Program-made: the position numbers and the translations under genes
Source: Lachnospiraceae bacterium
Lineage (GTDB): Bacteria > Bacillota > Clostridia > Lachnospirales > Lachnospiraceae
Direction of reading: 5' to 3'
Assembly: GCA_017889125.1 (NCBI GenBank)
Contig: JAGHER010000117.1
Span: 1 to 51,124 of the forward strand
Length of the DNA: 51,124 nt
Notes under the pieces: model-generated
Seen by the model: the letters and a program-made list of their open reading frames with translations, nothing else
What the model was told of the DNA's origin: nothing
Databases searched by the model: none
Part shown: positions 33,324-40,953 of the stretch, in pieces
Layout: the number at the start of each line of letters is the position of its first letter
Numbering within the stretch: the stretch's first letter is position 1

Positions 33324-33383
33324 AAGCCGCGCAGGCAGCAGTCAAACCACGCAGGCAATAGTCAAGCCGCCCAGGCAGCAGGC
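33324..33383. repeat. Three tandem 20-bp repeats
   Basis: Units start at 33324, 33344 and 33364; the first is AAGCCGCGCAGGCAGCAGTC. They sit in the gap between the CoA-transferase stop and the next gene. Confidence 0.85.
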
Positions 33384-33407
33384 CCGGCGCGCTGGAAAGG
33401 TGAGAAG

Positions 33408-34343
33408 ATGAAAGAGAAAGTAATTGGCTTTTTTGGCCTTGGAAACATGGGAATGCCCATCTGCCAGGGAATGGTAAAATGCGGATACAAGGTAATCCTT
33501 CCCTGTTTCAGACCCGCAAGAACGAAAGAACGTGAGGACGCAATTAACGGGATGATCGAGCAGGGTGCTCAGGCAGCCACATCCCAGAAGGAAATGATCG
33601 AGCAGTGTGATATCTTTATGCTGAGCCTTCCCAAATCCCAGCAGGTAGAGGAGTTAGTGCTGGCTGAGGATGGTATTTTGAAAAACGCAAAGCCTGGAAC
33701 GGCAATCATCGACATGACCTCCGCCGATGCCGCAAGCACGAGAATGCTGGCTGGCCTTTTGGAGGAGAAGAATATCGATATCCTGGACTGCCCGGTAAGC
33801 GGCGGCGTAGGCGGCGCGGCAGCCCAGACCCTGACTATCATGGTAGGCGGAAAGAAAGAGGTTTTCGAAAAGTACAAGGAGATCCTGGATACGGCAGGCG
33901 ACCCCAATAAGGTTTTCTATATCGGGCCCAGCGGCTCCGGAGACATGATCAAATGCGCCAATAACTTCTTAAGCGCATGCTGCGCGGCAGCTTCGGCAGA
34001 GGCAATTTCCGTCTGCGCCAAGGCAGGCATCGATCCCCGGGTGGCAGCAGACATCATCGGAAAGAGCGGCGGAACCAACCATGCGGTAACCACCAAATTC
34101 CCCAACCTTCTGTTCAAGGGAAAGCAGTTTAACTTTGCCCTGAACCTGATGGAGAAGGATATCGGCCTGTTTAACAAAGCGGCAAAGGAAGCCAATGTTC
34201 CCGCATTCTTCGGAAACACCACCGCCCAGATCTGGAAGATTCCCATGGCAGAGCTTGGGGAGACGGCAGACTGGATGGAGGTACCCCGTCTCTATGAGAA
34301 GTGGGCAGACGTGAACCTTTCCGGCGCGGACGCAGAGGCGTAG
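33408..34343 (+). CDS. NAD(P)-dependent 3-hydroxyisobutyrate/tartronate-semialdehyde reductase family protein
   Basis: A 311-residue beta-hydroxyacid dehydrogenase. FGLGNMGMPICQGMVKCGYK is the dinucleotide-binding start, DCPVSGGVGGA is the substrate Ser-Gly-Gly motif, and GSGDMIKCANNFLSA carries the catalytic Lys and the following Asn. The length is slightly above the usual 295. Members oxidise 3-hydroxyacids or reduce semialdehydes (tartronate, methylmalonate or succinate semialdehyde). Here it follows a CoA-transferase and precedes an HpcH-type aldolase in one operon, so reducing an aldehyde released by that aldolase is a reasonable guess. GAAAGGTGAG precedes the start. Confidence 0.88.
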   Translation: MKEKVIGFFGLGNMGMPICQGMVKCGYKVILPCFRPARTKEREDAINGMIEQGAQAATSQKEMIEQCDIFMLSLPKSQQVEELVLAEDGILKNAKPGTAIIDMTSADAASTRMLAGLLEEKNIDILDCPVSGGVGGAAAQTLTIMVGGKKEVFEKYKEILDTAGDPNKVFYIGPSGSGDMIKCANNFLSACCAAASAEAISVCAKAGIDPRVAADIIGKSGGTNHAVTTKFPNLLFKGKQFNFALNLMEKDIGLFNKAAKEANVPAFFGNTTAQIWKIPMAELGETADWMEVPRLYEKWADVNLSGADAEA

Positions 34344-34351
34344 AGGGATTT

Positions 34352-34377
34352 GGGAAACGCCGGTTCAGGCGTTTCCC
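34352..34377 (+). terminator. Intercistronic hairpin GGGAAACGCC / GGCGTTTCCC
   Basis: Perfect 10-bp stem with a GGTTCA loop, just after the reductase stop and without a T run. One of four related hairpins in the window. Probably an attenuator or mRNA 3'-end stabiliser inside the operon. Confidence 0.6.
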
Positions 34378-34413
34378 CCAGCCATAAACATATTAGGAAG
34401 AGGAGAGAGCAGG

Positions 34414-35022
34414 ATGAGCAGCAGATTAGTCAAGGCAGGAAAAATTGAAGAAGTATATTATGCACGTCTGATTCCCGGCGAGGATATCCTTCAGGCGATC
34501 TACGAGATCTGTGCGGAGCATGACATCAAGACCGGAGTAATCTTAGACGGAAGCGGCGCAGGCGCAGACTTTACCTATCAGCATTTTCCGTTCAATAAGG
34601 CATTTATCGACCCGAAGTTAAATGTGGTAATTGCCACCATGGAGGGCAAGTGCGAGATGAGCATCCACGGCACCATCGGCACAACGGTAGTAAAGCTTCC
34701 GGAGGGAAAGAACGCCGATGAGGTTATCGACAGCATGTACCCCACCATCCCGGGATTTTTAGAGACCGTGGAGGACAAATGGCATATGCTTGGCTCCATG
34801 GGCGGAGACGGCACTCCTTACGTGCACGCTCACTGCGTAGCGTCAAATAAGGACTGCACCGTATGCGGTCATCTGATGCCGGGCACAAGAGTAGGCTCCG
34901 GCGATCCCGAGCTGCCCTCTCATTTCACCCTGGTTATCGCCAAGGTATCCGGCGTGGAGTGGCAGGCGGTGTTAGACGAGCACAAGTTCTTCTATCAGGA
35001 TGTTGTGGAGTTTGAGTACTAA
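34414..35022 (+). CDS. PCC-domain (DUF296) protein
   Basis: A 202-residue protein. YYARLIPGEDILQAIYEICA begins a PCC/DUF296 fold, and YVHAHCVASNKDCTVCGHLM with two His and two Cys matches the conserved 'HxH ... GGHL' region of this domain. In plants it is paired with an AT-hook; bacterial stand-alone forms are trimers of unknown job, some suggested to bind metal or small ligands. The central section (residues about 75-120, VVKLPEGKNADEVIDSMYPT) is longer than in typical members. It lies within the sigma-54 catabolic operon, suggesting an enzymatic or sensor function in the pathway rather than DNA binding. Confidence 0.75.
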   Translation: MSSRLVKAGKIEEVYYARLIPGEDILQAIYEICAEHDIKTGVILDGSGAGADFTYQHFPFNKAFIDPKLNVVIATMEGKCEMSIHGTIGTTVVKLPEGKNADEVIDSMYPTIPGFLETVEDKWHMLGSMGGDGTPYVHAHCVASNKDCTVCGHLMPGTRVGSGDPELPSHFTLVIAKVSGVEWQAVLDEHKFFYQDVVEFEY

Positions 35023-35128
35023 GAAAACGCAGACTAAACAAACGTTTCCCTGAGAGACCTGGGACAATGGCGGGAAATCCCACGCAGGAGTGCGGAAGGA
35101 TTTTCCCGTATATAAGGAGTATGGAATT

Positions 35129-35917
35129 ATGGAAAAACAGTGGACTCCCCGTCAGGAGGAAGTAAAGCAGAAGTTTATTGAAGCCCGCGGCAAATGGAAA
35201 TGGAGCGCCATGTGGGATACGATCCTGGAGCTTGACCCGGATATTATCGACGCATACGCTGACTATTCTTCCGTTGCGGAAAAGCGGGAGATTCTGGAAT
35301 TAAAAATGCGCAAGCTCATCTGCGTGGCCATCGACAGCGTTACCGGATGCCTGAATGCCAATGGCTTAAAGAACCACATGAAGCACTCCCTGCAGCTGGG
35401 AATCAGCGTTTCCGAGATTCTGGAGACCCTGGAGATCACCAGCATGGTGGGAAGCTGTACCTATGATCTGGGAATGCCCCTGTTAATCGAGGCCATGGAG
35501 GCCCGGGGCGTGAGCCTTGCGGCAAGGGAATTAGACGAGCGGCAGAAGGCACTGAAAAAGCAGTACATCGAATCCCACAACGGCTATTGGACCGACGCCA
35601 AGGAAAATATCCTGAAGCTTGACCCGGATTATTTCGAGACCTTCACCAAGTTTGAGGAGGTTCCCTGCAAGAGCGGCCCCCTTTCCGAGAAGGAGAGAGA
35701 GCTTCTCTACATCGCCGTTCATGCGGCGCCGGTAACCCTTCACCGGGATGCGCTGAAATACCATATCGACAGAGCCTTAGACAGCGGTGCATCTATGGAG
35801 GAGATCGCAGAGGTATTTGAAATCGTGAGCACCCTGGGCATCCACGCCATCACCATGGGCGTGCCCATCTTAAAAGAAGCTATCGCTGAGGTTGAGGCGG
35901 AGAAGAAAGCGCAGTAA
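35129..35917 (+). CDS. Double carboxymuconolactone-decarboxylase-like protein
   Basis: A 262-residue protein starting at 35129 after TAAGGAG; a GTG at 35090 is in frame but lacks a ribosome site. Two AhpD/CMD-like helical repeats are visible: residues about 55-120 (LICVAIDSVTGCLNANGLKN then HMKHSLQLGISVSEILETLE) and 180-245 (LLYIAVHAAPVTLHRDALKY then HIDRALDSGASMEEIAEV). Neither repeat has the CxxC of peroxidase-type AhpD, so a decarboxylase or lactone isomerase-like role is more likely than antioxidant defence. In context it could act on a lactone or beta-keto acid of the pathway. Confidence 0.85.
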   Translation: MEKQWTPRQEEVKQKFIEARGKWKWSAMWDTILELDPDIIDAYADYSSVAEKREILELKMRKLICVAIDSVTGCLNANGLKNHMKHSLQLGISVSEILETLEITSMVGSCTYDLGMPLLIEAMEARGVSLAARELDERQKALKKQYIESHNGYWTDAKENILKLDPDYFETFTKFEEVPCKSGPLSEKERELLYIAVHAAPVTLHRDALKYHIDRALDSGASMEEIAEVFEIVSTLGIHAITMGVPILKEAIAEVEAEKKAQ

Positions 35918-36109
35918 TTTGCAGAGAAAAACGCAGAATAAAGCACTCGGCAAACTGCTGGAAAACCTCTGGCAAATCATTCGGCAAACTGTTCAGCAAA
36001 CTGCAGCAAAGGGGCCAGAACCCAAAGCGCTTTTTGATCCCAACAGCAGAAAATATCAGGGCCAAATTTGTATCTGACCCGAGCATTATTTAGAGAGAGG
36101 AGAAATCAC

Positions 36110-37045
36110 ATGGCACAGACAATAGAAAAACCCGATTGGCACAAGCTTCCCACCCCCGATTTTGATTCCATCATCGGAACCGGCCTTGGGCCCAGATATA
36201 TGGAGTATACCTGGAGAGACGTTATCCTTTATGCCCTGGGCGTAGGCTGCTCCAAGGACGATCTTCCCTACGTATGGGAGGGCTGCCCCGATGGCTTTAA
36301 GGCCCTGCCCACCTTCGTTCTGGTTACCTATCTGAACGCAATCCAGATGCAGCCTCAGAGACGGGTGCCCTACGCGCCCAACGAGATTCCGGGCGACCTG
36401 ATTATCAAGGCCCTTGGCGGCTATATCCCCAACCGTCTGCATATGGGCGTAGACATCCTGATTCACAAGCCCATCGATCCCCTGTGCGGAAAGTTCCTGA
36501 CCGAGGACTGCGTGGAGGAGATTTACGACTGGGGCGATAAGGGCGTAGTAAACCAGTGCAAGATGGATATGTACGATGTGGCAGGAAATCCGGTATGCAC
36601 CCTGAGAAGCCAGCATTTATTCGCCGCTTTTGGAAATAACGGCAGACCGAAATTCGTATCCAACAAGATGCAGTATCCGGATCGGGCACCGGATTTCGAG
36701 TGTGAGGATCACATCGCTGACAATCTGGCAGCCCTTTACCGGCTGACCGGCGATACTTACACCACCCACATTGACCCCACCGTAGGACAGAGCTATGGCT
36801 ACAAGGGCGCCTTCATGCCGGGACTGTGCACCGTAGGCTTTGGCGCGAGACTGGCCATCCAGGCCTTTATCCCCTATCAGCCGGAGCGGGTAACCCATAT
36901 CGCTACCCAGCTGCGCGCCGTGACCTTCCCGGATACCCATGTGAAATTCCAGGCATGGAAGCTGGAGGAAGGAAAGGTTATCTACAGAATGCTGAATGAG
37001 CAGGGCAAGGCCGTGATTGACAACTGCCTGCTGGAATACAAGTAA
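36110..37045 (+). CDS. MaoC-like (R)-specific enoyl-CoA hydratase, double hotdog
   Basis: A 311-residue protein starting at 36110 behind AGAGAGGAGA. The second half holds the hydratase 2 signature in the form LYRLTGDTYTTHIDPTVGQS, followed by YGYKGAFMPGLCTVGF; Asp and His of the motif supply the catalytic pair. The first half is a degenerate hotdog, as in peroxisomal multifunctional enzyme type 2. The reaction would be reversible hydration of a trans-enoyl-CoA. It lies before the HpcH-type aldolase and the Fe-S enoate reductase gene, fitting a beta-oxidation-like sequence. A GGCAAACTG-rich stretch lies just upstream at 35945-36010. Confidence 0.88.
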   Translation: MAQTIEKPDWHKLPTPDFDSIIGTGLGPRYMEYTWRDVILYALGVGCSKDDLPYVWEGCPDGFKALPTFVLVTYLNAIQMQPQRRVPYAPNEIPGDLIIKALGGYIPNRLHMGVDILIHKPIDPLCGKFLTEDCVEEIYDWGDKGVVNQCKMDMYDVAGNPVCTLRSQHLFAAFGNNGRPKFVSNKMQYPDRAPDFECEDHIADNLAALYRLTGDTYTTHIDPTVGQSYGYKGAFMPGLCTVGFGARLAIQAFIPYQPERVTHIATQLRAVTFPDTHVKFQAWKLEEGKVIYRMLNEQGKAVIDNCLLEYK

Positions 37046-37104
37046 GATACCAGAGGCAGAACACTTCTGTCTCCGACATCTCAGAAAGAAAAGAGGTTCG
37101 CTTT

Positions 37105-37923
37105 ATGAGAAAACTTTTTGAAAAGAACAAGGTGCTGGAAGCCATCAAAAACGGCCGTGCACCAGTGGGTTTCTTTAATTACATCAAGGACACCACCATT
37201 CTGGACATCGCCGGAACCGTGGGCTTCGATTTCGCCATCATCGACAGCGAGCACGCCGTAATGGACCGGGAGACCATCGAGCATATGATCCTTGCCGCCC
37301 AGGTAAACGATGTTGTGCCCATGATCCGTGTGCCGGATGTGGTTCCCTACCTGCTGCGCAACTATATGGAAATGGGCGCCCAGGGAATTCTTGTGCCCCA
37401 CATCACCACCGGCGAGGAATGTAAGAAGGGCCAGGATGCCCTCCGCTACCCGCCTTACGGCACGGCAAGCTGCTGCCGCTCCATCCATTCTGACGGATAC
37501 CGTCCGGCAAACTGGATGGATTATCTTGATTGGGTTCAGGAAAATGTTTCCTATATCCCCATGATCGAGGATCCTAAGGGCGTGGAGAATCTGGACGAGA
37601 TCCTTTCCGTGCTGCAGCCGGGACGGGATATGGTGATGTTCGGAAAGGCAGATTACGGCCAGGCTCTGGGAACCCTGAACCGGGACGGCTCCATCAATCC
37701 GGCAGTCAATGAGGCCTATCTCAAGACCATGGAGAAATGCCGCGAGTACAAGATCGGATTTATGGCCTGCCCGCAGACCTCTCCAGGCGGACAGACTGCC
37801 GCAGATGTGCAGACCGTCATTGACGAGGGCTGCAGCGCCGTTGTGCTGAATACCGACCAGATGACCCTTGCCGACGCATTCCGCAATGTAGTCAGCAAGT
37901 GCATGGACATGAAAATCAAGTAA
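37105..37923 (+). CDS. HpcH/HpaI-family aldolase
   Basis: A 272-residue class II (metal-dependent) aldolase-type TIM barrel. IIDSEHAVMDRE carries the Glu-His of the active site, PMIRVPD the Arg, GAQGILVPHI and RYPPYGTAS the substrate loop, and MIEDPKGVENLDEIL a metal-ligand Glu. The usual 'GPxDLs' motif is changed to FGKADYG, which may alter substrate. Relatives cleave 2-keto-4-hydroxy acids to pyruvate and an aldehyde; some act on CoA esters. It lies between the MaoC hydratase and the flavin reductase, so it may carry out the carbon-carbon cleavage step. AGAAAAGAGGTT precedes the start. Confidence 0.88.
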   Translation: MRKLFEKNKVLEAIKNGRAPVGFFNYIKDTTILDIAGTVGFDFAIIDSEHAVMDRETIEHMILAAQVNDVVPMIRVPDVVPYLLRNYMEMGAQGILVPHITTGEECKKGQDALRYPPYGTASCCRSIHSDGYRPANWMDYLDWVQENVSYIPMIEDPKGVENLDEILSVLQPGRDMVMFGKADYGQALGTLNRDGSINPAVNEAYLKTMEKCREYKIGFMACPQTSPGGQTAADVQTVIDEGCSAVVLNTDQMTLADAFRNVVSKCMDMKIK

Positions 37924-37946
37924 GGATTTTCCAGGAGGATAAAGGG

Positions 37947-39866
37947 ATGAAGTATAAATATTTGTTCACGCCGGAAAAAATCGGAAGTCTTGAACTGAAA
38001 AACCGGACGATTATGGCCCCCATGTCCGCTGCCCTGGGACATCCCGACGGAACCATGTCCGATGAGCTGATCGCCTATTATGAGGCCAGGGCAAAGGGCG
38101 GAATCGGCATGATCCTGACGGAGTACGCATTTGTCACACCAGAAGGAAGATCCTCCGATCATCAGATCTCCATTGCCGATGACAGCGTGATTCCCGGACT
38201 GACGAAGCTGACGGAGAGAATGCATATCTATAACTGCAAAATCGGCCTTCAGCTTCAGCACGGCGGCCGCCGGGCCATGGGCGAAAACTGCGATCTGGTA
38301 GCGCCCTCCCCCATTGCCATGGAATACGGCGCAAGAGTGCCCCACGCCATGACTACGAAGGAAGTCTATGACCTGATCGACGCATTTATCGCTGGCGCGG
38401 TTCGGGCAAAGAAGGCTGGCTTTGACCTGGTGGAGGTGCACTGTGCCCACGGGTACCTGCTGAATGATTTCGTCTCTCCCCGGGCAAACCGGCGGACGGA
38501 TGTGTTCGGCGGAAGCATTGCCGGACGGGCGAAGGTTGTGGTGGACATTATCCGCGGCATCAAGGAAGCCTGCGGCGAGGATTTCCCCGTCAGCGTGCGC
38601 ATGAGTGCCGATGAGATGGTGGAGGACGGAAACAAGAAGAGAGATTCCGCTGTCCTGGCCATGCTTTTTGAGGAGGCTGGCGCGGACTTAATCAACGTAT
38701 CCTGCGGCGTCAACGGCGTAGGAAAAGGAATCGCCCCCGCTGCCCGGGAGACTGGACACAATGTGGAGGCCGCAGAGCAGATTAAGAAGGCAGTGGACAT
38801 CAAGGTGGGCGTAGCCGGAAGAATCACCGAGCCCGCATACGCCGAGATGGTGCTGAAAACAGGAAGCGCGGATTTCGTCACCATCGGACGTCCCCTCTTC
38901 GCTGATCCGGAATTTGTCCTTAAGGCTGAAGAAGGCAGGGAAAATGAGATCTGTCCATGTGTCAGCTGTCTGCTTCGCTGCTACGGCAGCTATGGACACG
39001 GCGGAATCTTCCGCGGATGTATGGTAAATCCCTTTGCCATGCGGGAGACCACATTGGTTCCTGAGCCTGCCGCAGAGAAGAAGAACATCCTTGTGGTGGG
39101 CGCAGGCCCGGCAGGATTAGAGACTGCATGGATCGCGGCAAAGCGGGGCCACAAGGTAACCCTCATGGAGAAGAACGACTACGTGGGCGGACAGTTCCAG
39201 GCAGCCGCAGTGCCGCCTCACAAGCAGCTGATCGCATCGGCAATCTGCTACTACCGCACAATGTGCGAGAAATACGGCGTAGACATCCAGTACAATACGG
39301 AAGCGGATAAGGAGAAGATCCTGGCCATGAAGCCGGATGTGGTGGTACTTGCCACCGGCGGACAGGCGCTGCTTCCTCCGATTCCTGGCTTAAAGGAAGC
39401 TGACACACTGACTGGCACACAGGTGCTGGGCGGCGCACAGCCCGGAGGCCGGAAGGTGATCGTCCTTGGCGGCGGTGCAAACGGCGCGGAAACCGCCGAT
39501 CATCTGGCTGATTACGGCTATGAGGTAACCGTTGTGGAGATGCGGGACAGCATTGCCCCCGAAGATCCGGAGGCTGTGCGGGAGAAGCTGTTTGCCCGCT
39601 TTAAGCGAAATGGTGTCAAGTGCATGACTGGCACAAAGGTGACACACATTTACCGGGACGGCGTAGACGCAGAGCAAAACGGTGAAGCCATTTCCCTGAG
39701 GGGCTATGACCGGGTGGTGATGTCTCTGGGAACCCGCAGCTATAATCCTCTGGAGGAAGAGCTGACGGGCCTGGTAGAGAAGGTGGTAACCGTAGGCGAC
39801 GCTACCCGGGGCTCTAATGCCATCGAGGCGCTGTATAAGGCGGCTGTGCTGGGGTGCGAGCTGTAA
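37947..39866 (+). CDS. Old-yellow-enzyme type Fe-S flavoprotein reductase (2,4-dienoyl-CoA reductase / BaiCD-BaiH-like)
   Basis: A 639-residue flavoprotein starting at 37947 after CAGGAGG; an upstream in-frame ATG lies within the aldolase gene. Residues 1-350 are an FMN barrel (NRTIMAPMSAALGHPDG, HGYLLNDFVSPRANRRTD). About 345-375 hold the [4Fe-4S] ligands (CPCVSCLLRC ... C). The rest is a two-dinucleotide-domain part with NILVVGAGPAGLETAWIAA for FAD and VIVLGGGANGAETA for NAD(P)H. The architecture is that of 2,4-dienoyl-CoA reductases and the bile-acid BaiCD/BaiH enzymes: reduction of an alpha,beta-unsaturated carbonyl. It is the last gene of the 32092 operon; two hairpins follow. Confidence 0.93.
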   Translation: MKYKYLFTPEKIGSLELKNRTIMAPMSAALGHPDGTMSDELIAYYEARAKGGIGMILTEYAFVTPEGRSSDHQISIADDSVIPGLTKLTERMHIYNCKIGLQLQHGGRRAMGENCDLVAPSPIAMEYGARVPHAMTTKEVYDLIDAFIAGAVRAKKAGFDLVEVHCAHGYLLNDFVSPRANRRTDVFGGSIAGRAKVVVDIIRGIKEACGEDFPVSVRMSADEMVEDGNKKRDSAVLAMLFEEAGADLINVSCGVNGVGKGIAPAARETGHNVEAAEQIKKAVDIKVGVAGRITEPAYAEMVLKTGSADFVTIGRPLFADPEFVLKAEEGRENEICPCVSCLLRCYGSYGHGGIFRGCMVNPFAMRETTLVPEPAAEKKNILVVGAGPAGLETAWIAAKRGHKVTLMEKNDYVGGQFQAAAVPPHKQLIASAICYYRTMCEKYGVDIQYNTEADKEKILAMKPDVVVLATGGQALLPPIPGLKEADTLTGTQVLGGAQPGGRKVIVLGGGANGAETADHLADYGYEVTVVEMRDSIAPEDPEAVREKLFARFKRNGVKCMTGTKVTHIYRDGVDAEQNGEAISLRGYDRVVMSLGTRSYNPLEEELTGLVEKVVTVGDATRGSNAIEALYKAAVLGCEL

Positions 39867-39909
39867 ACGCAAAACGGAGCAATCCAGAATCGGAAACAGG
39901 ATTTGATTT

Positions 39910-39937
39910 AGGGAAACGCTGATTAAGGCGTTTCCCT
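39910..39937 (+). terminator. Hairpin AGGGAAACGC / GCGTTTCCCT after the OYE gene
   Basis: Perfect 10-bp stem with loop TGATTAAG. It is the clearest member of the repeated hairpin family in this window. Confidence 0.65.
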
Positions 39938-39946
39938 GACAATAAA

Positions 39947-39999
39947 GGCGCGGCCTGAAGATTTTACTCGTTCAGGCCGCGCTGTTATTTTGTTTTTTT
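39947..39999. terminator. Bidirectional terminator between convergent operons
   Basis: GCGCGGCCTGAA / TTCAGGCCGCGC around an 11-base loop, followed by T-rich sequence (TGTTATTTTGTTTTTTTA). It separates the plus-strand operon from the minus-strand metallohydrolase gene. Confidence 0.8.
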
Positions 40000-40053
40000 A
40001 TACAGTCTTTACTTTTGGTTTGCCGTTTCTCGCTTCGCATTTCTTGCAGGAAA

Positions 40054-40890
40054 TCAGGTATACCACTCCGGCGACTTTTTGTAGGTTTTAAAGGTATTTA
40101 CATCATGGCTGAAAAAGACGGTGCCCTGTTCCGCCTCGGCGATCTGACGGCATTTTTCAATGCTGTTTCCGTATTCCTGAGGACGGGCGCACATTCCGGG
40201 AAGGACGGCGGGCGGGCCGAAATTCATGGCGTTGTACACCGCATCAGAGGGGAAGATGGCCGTGCCGGTTTCCTCTGTGCGGACAACCAGACCCATGGTG
40301 CCGGGGGTGTGTCCGGGAAGCAGGAGAAGCTCCAGGTCATCGGCCAGTTTTTTATCGCCGTCCACCAGCTCAAAGGCGATTCCGTCCAGGCCGTTAAACT
40401 CATGGCGCACATAGCCGTCGCCCCGGTATTCCACCTTGGCCGGGTCAAAGATATTTGCCCGCATGAAGGCATGCCTTGCCTCGGCTTCCTGGATAATCAC
40501 ATGCCGGCCTGCCTTTGTCCCCCGGAACATATGGAGGTTTCCGGCGTGGTCGAAATGGAGATGGGAGATAATCAGCAGGTCGATGTCATCAGGATATAAT
40601 CCCACCTCCAAAAGCTTCTCCTTTAAATCAAAGGACTGATGCACCGGATAGCCTTCCGCCAGATTGCGGGGCCACCGGTATTCCCAGTTCACATCGATTC
40701 CCGTGTCATAAAGAATATTTCCCAGAACCGGATGCTGGACGAGGACGGCATAGCAGTTGAGGGGCCAGACAATCCGATGCTCCTGGTTGGCTTTTTCCTC
40801 GGATGAGGAAAGGGTAATGTGTTCGTCTTTGTAGGCGTCAAAATCCGCCAGATGAAGCAGGGTAAAACGTGTTTTTTCCACTCTTTTCAT
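40054..40890 (-). CDS. Metallo-beta-lactamase fold hydrolase, N-acyl-homoserine-lactonase family
   Basis: A 278-residue MBL-fold enzyme. LLIISHLHFDHAGNLHMF gives the HxHxDH dimetal motif, with later ligands in LPGHTPGTMGLV and FPSDAVYN, and a final HDVN. This spacing is typical of the AHL-lactonase-like branch, which hydrolyses lactones of varied kinds. The gene lies 63 bases downstream of the 3-hydroxyacyl-CoA dehydrogenase on the same strand and convergent to the main catabolic operon, so hydrolysis of a pathway lactone is more plausible than quorum quenching. GGAGGC lies upstream of its start. Confidence 0.88.
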   Translation of the reverse strand: MKRVEKTRFTLLHLADFDAYKDEHITLSSSEEKANQEHRIVWPLNCYAVLVQHPVLGNILYDTGIDVNWEYRWPRNLAEGYPVHQSFDLKEKLLEVGLYPDDIDLLIISHLHFDHAGNLHMFRGTKAGRHVIIQEAEARHAFMRANIFDPAKVEYRGDGYVRHEFNGLDGIAFELVDGDKKLADDLELLLLPGHTPGTMGLVVRTEETGTAIFPSDAVYNAMNFGPPAVLPGMCARPQEYGNSIEKCRQIAEAEQGTVFFSHDVNTFKTYKKSPEWYT

Positions 40891-40953
40891 GGGATGAAGC
40901 CTCCTTGTGTTCTTATAATAAATCGGTATGGGCCTGGCAGGCGGGCGCTTGGA

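Noticed and set aside
39401-39646. TGGCACA/TGACACA motifs inside the flavoprotein gene as an enhancer
   Set aside because: They coincide with Thr-Gly-Thr codons, have no regular spacing and no sigma-54 promoter follows; probably coding coincidence.
24298-39866. Assignment of the cluster as a true bile-acid 7-alpha-dehydroxylation (bai) operon
   Set aside because: BaiB-type CoA ligase and BaiE-type dehydratase are missing, and many additional genes (aldolase, lactonase, CMD-like, PCC) do not fit that pathway.
37947-39866. Bilirubin reductase (BilR)
   Set aside because: The region after the conserved His-Gly reads HGYLLNDF rather than the HGDR I recall as diagnostic for BilR; only the general OYE/Fe-S architecture is shared.
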